From NCBI GenBank assembly GCA_947168395.1, contig CAMVLT010000028.1:1-44353 (forward strand): a DNA stretch of 44,353 bases, given 5' to 3'. The position numbers were made by a program, and so were the translations under genes. This DNA is from an uncultured Prevotellaceae bacterium (GTDB taxonomy: Bacteria; Bacteroidota; Bacteroidia; Bacteroidales; Bacteroidaceae). Below the pieces are notes generated by a model. It had not been told where the DNA came from and ran no database searches. It was given only the letters and a program-made list of their open reading frames with translations. This document shows positions 39,893 through 44,353 of this stretch, piece by piece (the stretch's first letter is position 1; each line of letters opens with the position of its first letter).

Positions 39893-41689
39893 TCAATACT
39901 CCGGCAGCCGACTCATCAGATAATAATCGTAGTAATACGTCTGGTTGAAGTAGGTAAGCCCGATTCTTGCATCTTCCACGTCGGCATTGTTGTAAGGCTC
40001 CGCCGCCTTCATGAAGCGCTGGAAGGTGTCCTTCACACCGTCGTCGAAAGGCAGTTGGTCCATATTGGGACGTTCCTCCAACTGACCATAGAGCCATGCC
40101 GCCTCCTGATAATAGCGGGGCATGGGACCTTCGGGGTGCAGACGGATATAGTCGTAGAAACGATACCAGAACTGATTGATGTTCTTCGTCCAGAGCGTTG
40201 CCAACAGGGCCTGCTCCTGAAACAACGGATCGCCCTTGTACGGGCTGTTAGCCAGCGTATTCATGAGGAAGCGCTCGACGAAGCCCTGGTCTGACGACAG
40301 CCTGTTGTCGTAGTGCATCATCCTCTTCACGATGCCCATCTCAGGGTCGGCGGCGATGGCGGCAGAGTCGCCTACCAGGCTTTGAGCCTCTCTGGCCCAG
40401 TCGTCGCAGTTCATCGTCTGCCTCAGTATATTAAGGTACTTACGGGCGTGCTGCTGCTCACCGTTCAGTATGGCGCACTTGGCCAGCAGCTTCAGGTACT
40501 CGGCACGCCACCCGAACTCAACGCCCATCTCCGTGCTGAGGCGGGAGCAATAGTTGGCCATGCCGTATTGGTAGTACATCAACGGCCCTACTACCAGCAT
40601 CGTCCGCATACCGAAAGGCGCATCGTACTGTTTCGAGCCGTTCTTGTAGAGGTACATGTCGCTGCCCTGACGGCCAAGGCGTGACAGCGCCAGGTTCTTC
40701 AGCATCACGACGGCTCGCGAAGGCTCGTCCTCCTGACGGGCTGCCTCCTGCAACGCCCCCGTCCAGTCACGCTGGTCAACACAATGCTGCATGGCCAGCT
40801 CGCGATGGAAGTTCTCGTCCTTGAACCAGAAGTGAGCCACGCCAACCACAAGGGCTATCAGCAAAACAGCCTGAATAATCCAGGGGCTGGGGGTGGGTCT
40901 GGTGGGTCTGGTGGGTCTTATAGCCAAGCCCAAAAAGAACAGCGCCAGCAGGTAGTACGGCACGTAGTAGGCATGATGCTCCTCGGTGACGAAGTACAGC
41001 GGCAGTTCGGCATAGTATATATTGGCCAGATTGGTCTGGTAGTAGACGTAACGGTAACAGAGCAACGGCACGGCGGCCACGCTCACCACGGCCACGATGG
41101 TATCGGCCAGCGCATGCTCCCTGAGCCGCCACGACCAGACAGCCATCAGCAGCGACGCGGCCAGGCCGTAGATGCCTAACAGCGGGTAACCCACGGCACA
41201 GGTGAGGAATACGAGCACCGTACGCAGATACCACTTGGCAGGCACACAGCGATAAGCCCACAGCAACGCCACCACAGCCGTTGTGCCGATAGTCGACACG
41301 AAGAAATGTCCTTGCAGCTTCAGCATGTACAGCCAGTAGCCCATGTCAACGATGGTCAGCAGCAGCAGCCCCACAGGGATGAGCATCAGCCCGGACCATA
41401 AACGCGGAACACGGAACGCCCTACGGATAAGCGCCATCAGCAACAACCACCATCCGCAGAGCAGCGACACTCCGGCCCACGGCCAATGGAAGAACTGCGT
41501 GAAAAACGTGCCCACCCACGTCAGCAGGCCGCCAGGCACCACCAACTGCTCCTTCAGAAACAGCGGTGTACAGAGAAACAGGTTCAGCTGCTGCGCCTTC
41601 CACAGCAGGTCGCCTTCGTACAGCAGCAAAGCACCGGCAATGACCACCAGCGCAACAGTCCAGACCGCAATATAGCAATACTTCTTCAT
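39893..41689 (-). CDS. Multi-pass membrane protein with periplasmic C-terminal domain (DUF6057-type)
   Basis: A 598-residue protein. About ten hydrophobic helices fill the first 290 residues (VWTVALVVIAGALLLYEG, LIPVGLLLLTIVDMGYWLYM, PYYLLALFFLGLAI and others). A soluble helical domain of about 300 residues follows and ends MSRLPEY. Between two helices lies IRPTRPTRPTPSPW, encoded by three GGTGGGTCT repeats and part of a palindromic element. The pairing with a TolB-like lipoprotein fits the DUF6057 family of Bacteroidetes; its function is unknown to me. A -7 promoter element lies at 41710-41717, so this is probably the first gene of the operon that includes the esterase and the PUL regulator. 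Confidence 0.75.
   Translation of the reverse strand: MKKYCYIAVWTVALVVIAGALLLYEGDLLWKAQQLNLFLCTPLFLKEQLVVPGGLLTWVGTFFTQFFHWPWAGVSLLCGWWLLLMALIRRAFRVPRLWSGLMLIPVGLLLLTIVDMGYWLYMLKLQGHFFVSTIGTTAVVALLWAYRCVPAKWYLRTVLVFLTCAVGYPLLGIYGLAASLLMAVWSWRLREHALADTIVAVVSVAAVPLLCYRYVYYQTNLANIYYAELPLYFVTEEHHAYYVPYYLLALFFLGLAIRPTRPTRPTPSPWIIQAVLLIALVVGVAHFWFKDENFHRELAMQHCVDQRDWTGALQEAARQEDEPSRAVVMLKNLALSRLGRQGSDMYLYKNGSKQYDAPFGMRTMLVVGPLMYYQYGMANYCSRLSTEMGVEFGWRAEYLKLLAKCAILNGEQQHARKYLNILRQTMNCDDWAREAQSLVGDSAAIAADPEMGIVKRMMHYDNRLSSDQGFVERFLMNTLANSPYKGDPLFQEQALLATLWTKNINQFWYRFYDYIRLHPEGPMPRYYQEAAWLYGQLEERPNMDQLPFDDGVKDTFQRFMKAAEPYNNADVEDARIGLTYFNQTYYYDYYLMSRLPEY
40884..40920. repeat. Partial palindromic repeat plus (GGTGGGTCT)3, R12
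   Basis: The GGGGCTGGGGGTGGGTCT half of the element, followed by further GGTGGGTCT units, encodes RPTRPTRPTPSPW between two membrane helices of the DUF6057-type protein. Confidence 0.65.
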
Positions 41690-41709
41690 TCAGTTTCAGA
41701 TTTTGCCTG

Positions 41710-41717
41710 CAAAGATA
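41710..41717 (-). promoter_or_regulatory. -7 element upstream of the DUF6057-type gene
   Basis: TATCTTTG on the minus strand, 21 bp upstream of the ATG at 41689. No TTTG at the -33 spacing. An inverted repeat (41725-41784) begins just upstream. Confidence 0.5.
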
Positions 41718-41724
41718 CGAAATA

Positions 41725-41784
41725 AACCGCAGATTACGCAGAGTAAGCCCAACTTTTTCTGCCCATCCTGCGTAATCTGCGGTT
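41725..41784. repeat. 17-bp perfect inverted repeat AACCGCAGATTACGCAG
   Basis: The arms 41725-41741 and 41768-41784 are exact inverted copies with a 26-bp spacer. Related CGCAGATTTCGCAG motifs stand immediately upstream of the two Rpn-like promoters at about 11110 and 12280. It overlaps the upstream part of the DUF6057-type promoter, so it may regulate as well as form a hairpin. Confidence 0.75.
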
Positions 41785-41849
41785 CTAACGGACTTTTTCG
41801 GACTCCTTTCTTTCAGTCAGCACCAGTCCGTGTCAGTCCGCTGCACTTT

Positions 41850-42083
41850 TCACTTTTTCACCTTTTCACCGTTAAAGATGTATATGCCGCGTAGATCAGA
41901 ACGCTTCTCTGATCTGTTACTACTCTTTGAATAATCACGTAACTGATGCCCGTTATTCGGGCCATTTGTTTGAATCCTGTACCTTGATTGCATAACTCTT
42001 TTATGATTCTGCCAGATCAGAGAGTCCCATGAACTATTCCTACGCCTCATTTCCGATTTGCGTCTTAATCTGCAACATTCCAA
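41850..42083 (-). pseudogene. Remnant of a secreted protein C-terminal tail
   Basis: The frame ends in LRGIYIFNGEKVKK, the GIYI.NG.KV tail found at the end of many Prevotella secreted proteins (compare GVYIKEGRKVLIK and GVYIQNGRKV in this window). The preceding codons (MECCRLRRKSEMRRRNSS and onward) show no protein-like pattern, and no signal peptide or upstream module exists. The likely explanation is a deleted gene. The rest of 41690-42167 holds the inverted repeat at 41725-41784 and T-rich tandem repeats at 41843-41871. Confidence 0.3.
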
Positions 42084-42167
42084 TGCTCCATTTCTGTACG
42101 TTGAGTTAGTCTGTTGTATATAAACGTATCAAGGGAGATTTATGTCTTATTCCGACAGTTTGTTGAA

Positions 42168-42938
42168 TCATTCCGCCTCAGCCTCTTTGATCTTTGCTAA
42201 TAGTTCTTCGCGTTTCGTCTCATTGGTGCCATGGACGGTGTGGCGGACGATGCCCTTCTTATCAACAACGATGGTGAGTGGGAAACCTTCGGTGCCAATC
42301 CACGCCATCATATCCTTCGCCTCAATGAGATGCGTCCATGTAAAGTGGTGCTTGTCAGTAATGCGCTTGGCCGTCTCGGCATCGTGGTAGGTGGCGGAGA
42401 AGAACATGACATCAGGCAATTGTTCCTTCCACTCGGAGAGGATGGGCATCTCTGCTCGGCAGGGGCCGCAGCCAGAGTACCAGAGGTTAATCACCATGAC
42501 GCGCCCCTTCACACTGTCGTTCGTCCATGTGCGCCCGTCCATGTCCTTTTCCGAGAACTGCGGGAACGGCTCACCCTCCTTGGGCGAATACCAAGTGCCG
42601 TCAGCCTTCACGCCAGCCTGTGTCAGCGAGGTCACCGTGGCCATCATGTTCAGTCCGTTCAGGAACTGATCGGCGTTGTGAACTTGTTCGCGAGGGATAG
42701 CCTTGCGGATGAGTGACTTGGGCAGCGTGGCGTTGACGTTGATGACGATGACGCTGTTGCCCTCCTTGTCCTTCAGTCGCGACATGGTTTTCTCACCGTC
42801 GGGCAACTGAGGCATTTCGCGGAAGAAATAGCCGTTGGAAAGGAACTTCGGGATGACCGTGTCGATGCGTTCTTTCTGCGCCGATGCAGCGATTGGAAGA
42901 AGCATTATTAAAATCATAATTAGTTTCATCTGTTTCAT
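42168..42938 (-). CDS. TlpA-type periplasmic thioredoxin-like protein
   Basis: A 256-residue protein with a signal peptide (LIMILIMLLPIAASAQ; start at 42938 or 42929). The C-terminal half is a TlpA/AhpC-type thioredoxin fold: NLWYSGCGPCRAEMPILSEW with the redox motif CGPC at about 151-154, VMFFSATYHD, and the cis-proline segment GFPLTIVVDKKG. The N-terminal 100 residues are a separate domain (about KFLSNGYFFREMPQL to LTQAGVKADGTW) of unknown role. It should reduce or resolve disulphides outside the cytoplasm. It could help cytochrome c maturation, for instance of the CxxCH protein at 38347-39849, but this link is only contextual. Confidence 0.88.
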   Translation of the reverse strand: MKQMKLIMILIMLLPIAASAQKERIDTVIPKFLSNGYFFREMPQLPDGEKTMSRLKDKEGNSVIVINVNATLPKSLIRKAIPREQVHNADQFLNGLNMMATVTSLTQAGVKADGTWYSPKEGEPFPQFSEKDMDGRTWTNDSVKGRVMVINLWYSGCGPCRAEMPILSEWKEQLPDVMFFSATYHDAETAKRITDKHHFTWTHLIEAKDMMAWIGTEGFPLTIVVDKKGIVRHTVHGTNETKREELLAKIKEAEAE

Positions 42939-43030
42939 TTCTATCTGTTTTTTATTGTTACATATTCCGATTTGTCGTATGGCTCCCGTTCAGCCGAATT
43001 TGCAAATCCGCCTGAACGAAGTTTCTGATA

Positions 43031-43813
43031 TTACAATTTGAAGACAGGGAATTTTAACGCGTCCTTGTTGTTTCGTTTATCGTAGATTACGGTAAACATT
43101 ATGGCAAATATCAGACATACGGCACGTAAAATGTTTGAAGCCAGACCACCGGCAGCGTTCCCTGTACCTTCGACTATAAATAGGCCCCACGCCAAATTCA
43201 TGAAAAAATGAAGAGATATAGGAACCATTAAGTTATAATCCCATGCTACGAACATCCAACTAAAAAAGAATGAGCCTAACATTGTCACACCAAAAGCCGC
43301 CAATGAGGACATGAGGTCGTGCCCTTGATAAATGTGAAACAGGCCGAACAGGACAGCGGGCAGCAAGGCGGCCCAAAAGAATCCTAATTTTCCGACCCTG
43401 AACAACTGGCCGAATATAAAGCCCCTGAACAATATTTCTTCAAATAATGCCGGAATCAGAGAAAAATATAGTATCGAATGTAAAGTAAGTCCAGCATTAA
43501 AATGCCCGATGATGGCAAATCCTATGTATAAAGGGGTGGTGAATAGAAAACCGAACAGCAATCCTCTCAAAATTGAGCCCTTAAATCCGAGAGATTCCAT
43601 TATTGCTGATGGCTTATGCAAGATGAACATAATGATTGTCACAGGAATAAGGGACAATAAACATTTTAGAATATATCTGACGAGAGATTTAGATTGCAGA
43701 TGAAGTGGAGCAAGCAATTCAGAGGCATTCCACTGAACCATGAATACCAGAACACACCCGAGTATAATTAAAATCAAAGTAGCTAACCTTGATTTTCTGA
43801 TAGAACTAATCAT
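43031..43813 (-). CDS. CPBP-family intramembrane metalloprotease
   Basis: A 260-residue protein with about seven to eight membrane helices. The CPBP (Abi) motifs are visible in order: the diglutamate FEEILFRGFIFG near residue 140, FGLFHIYQGHD with the second-motif histidine, and ISLHFFMNLAWG with HxxxN. These residues bind zinc in the Rce1-like fold. Family members process prenylated proteins or small peptides, or serve in bacteriocin self-immunity. The neighbours (thioredoxin, small lipoprotein) do not reveal the substrate. It starts MISSIRKSRLATLILII, with an A+T-rich region upstream, and shows no bacteriocin-like frame nearby. Confidence 0.88.
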   Translation of the reverse strand: MISSIRKSRLATLILIILGCVLVFMVQWNASELLAPLHLQSKSLVRYILKCLLSLIPVTIIMFILHKPSAIMESLGFKGSILRGLLFGFLFTTPLYIGFAIIGHFNAGLTLHSILYFSLIPALFEEILFRGFIFGQLFRVGKLGFFWAALLPAVLFGLFHIYQGHDLMSSLAAFGVTMLGSFFFSWMFVAWDYNLMVPISLHFFMNLAWGLFIVEGTGNAAGGLASNILRAVCLIFAIMFTVIYDKRNNKDALKFPVFKL

Positions 43814-43847
43814 TTCTCTTAAACCTATAAACTCCTATTTGACAGGC

Positions 43848-44267
43848 TTATTTCTCTTTTGTAAAACGAGCTATTTCCTCGCTGGTGCCGGGCTTGTTCC
43901 AAATCATCTGCGTGCTGGTGAGGCGGCGGATGTCGCAATCCACGGTGAGGGCAACTGAGGTGTCATCGGGCTTGGGAGAAATATGCAGGCGCCCTGCGTC
44001 GCTAACGGTGTAGATACGATAAACGGTGGTGTCGCCTGCTGCCCAGTCGGAGGTGAATATATCAACGGTGCCGTTATTGGCAGACTGCGGATGGAATGTG
44101 TATTGCACGATACCAGCATCAGCTACGCCTTCGTCATACACCTTTTGCCATGTGCCACCAAGCTCTGCTGCTTCGTAGACATTGCTGTCATCGTCGCTGC
44201 TGCAAGAGGCGAGGGAGAAAGCAGCAAGCATCATAAATGCGATTCTCCAGAGTTTCATTGTTTTCAT
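43848..44267 (-). CDS. Small hypothetical lipoprotein
   Basis: A 139-residue protein with a clear lipoprotein signal (FMMLAAFSLASCSSDDDSN; start at 44267 or 44258). The mature part is beta-rich and lipocalin-like in rhythm (ELGGTWQKVYDEG, IVQYTFHPQSANNGTVDIFT, YRIYTVSDAGRLHISPKPDD, TSTQMIWNKPGTSEEIARF), as in many small Bacteroidetes lipoproteins with a LxGTW start. I do not recognise a function. A TAACTTTG -7 element at 44306-44313 would give a leader of about 30 nt. Confidence 0.75.
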   Translation of the reverse strand: MKTMKLWRIAFMMLAAFSLASCSSDDDSNVYEAAELGGTWQKVYDEGVADAGIVQYTFHPQSANNGTVDIFTSDWAAGDTTVYRIYTVSDAGRLHISPKPDDTSVALTVDCDIRRLTSTQMIWNKPGTSEEIARFTKEK

Positions 44268-44305
44268 TTTGCTAAGAATTTATTTTTTTGAACTATTTCG
44301 TGTGG

Positions 44306-44313
44306 CAAAGTTA
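44306..44313 (-). promoter_or_regulatory. -7 element of the small lipoprotein gene
   Basis: TAACTTTG on the minus strand, 38 bp upstream of the ATG at 44267. The -33 box is weak or absent within the remaining 40 bp. Confidence 0.45.
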
Positions 44314-44353
44314 CAGAAAGTCCCACGAAAAAGCCCCCGACAAGACCGAAAAA

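Noticed and set aside
1..44353. tRNA or rRNA genes
   Set aside because: I looked for GGTTCGA-type T-loops with acceptor stems and for conserved rRNA blocks and found none that fold or match.

Overview
The window is chromosomal DNA from a Bacteroidetes bacterium, most likely Prevotella or a close relative. The evidence is a SusC/SusD polysaccharide-utilization locus, promoters of the Bacteroidetes type (TAnnTTTG at -7), lipoprotein and outer-membrane proteins of that phylum, C-terminal tails of the GVYI.NGRKV type, and no Shine-Dalgarno-led starts. Every gene I accept is on the minus strand, so transcription runs from high to low coordinates.

Layout, low to high coordinate. 1-2648: the S10-type ribosomal operon read rplC-rplD-rplW-rplB-rpsS (rpsS cut by the edge), with its own promoter at about 2836-2866. 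2649-3976: gene-poor DNA with iterated AGGTAGGTG motifs, short GGTAAAC-type repeats and a decayed RelE-like toxin. 3977-9402: poorly known accessory genes (a membrane protein, secreted proteins, an FN3-like lipoprotein) plus a 182-bp direct repeat carrying the first codons of a REP-associated (RAYT) transposase. 9571-9857: a structured RNA candidate with 6S-like topology. 9925-12361: a tandem pair of nearly identical Rpn/PD-(D/E)XK nuclease genes differing in heptad-repeat number, plus a remnant of a third copy.

12363-23552 is an envelope export module. An NtrC-type sigma-54 activator and a histidine kinase with almost no periplasmic part lie upstream of a MacB-like permease, an ATPase, a TolC-type channel and an HlyD-type adaptor. 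Two sigma-54 promoters (TTGGCACGGATKTTGA) sit in front of the permease-ATPase and the tolC-adaptor units. Each has a pair of TGTGC-N6-GCACA palindromes at almost the same distance upstream, and a third pair lies upstream of the activator gene. I regard this as the most coherent putative regulatory system in the window. An ECF sigma/anti-sigma pair lies inside the module.

23927-34759 is a beta-1,3-glucan (laminarin-type) utilization locus: SusC, SusD, a multi-module surface glycan-binding protein, a GH16 endoglucanase and a GH3 beta-glucosidase. Upstream lie a membrane-bound regulator, a SASA-type esterase, a TolB-like lipoprotein with a CxxCH haem motif and a multi-pass DUF6057-type protein. 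42168-44267 holds a TlpA-type thioredoxin, a CPBP membrane protease and a small lipoprotein.

A second theme is a G/C-rich palindromic repeat family (about 12 copies between 13.6 and 41 kb) that has entered coding sequences in frame, adding peptides such as PLPHREGPGVG to loops and termini of unrelated proteins. RAYT transposase fragments in the same window suggest, but do not prove, a mobilising source.
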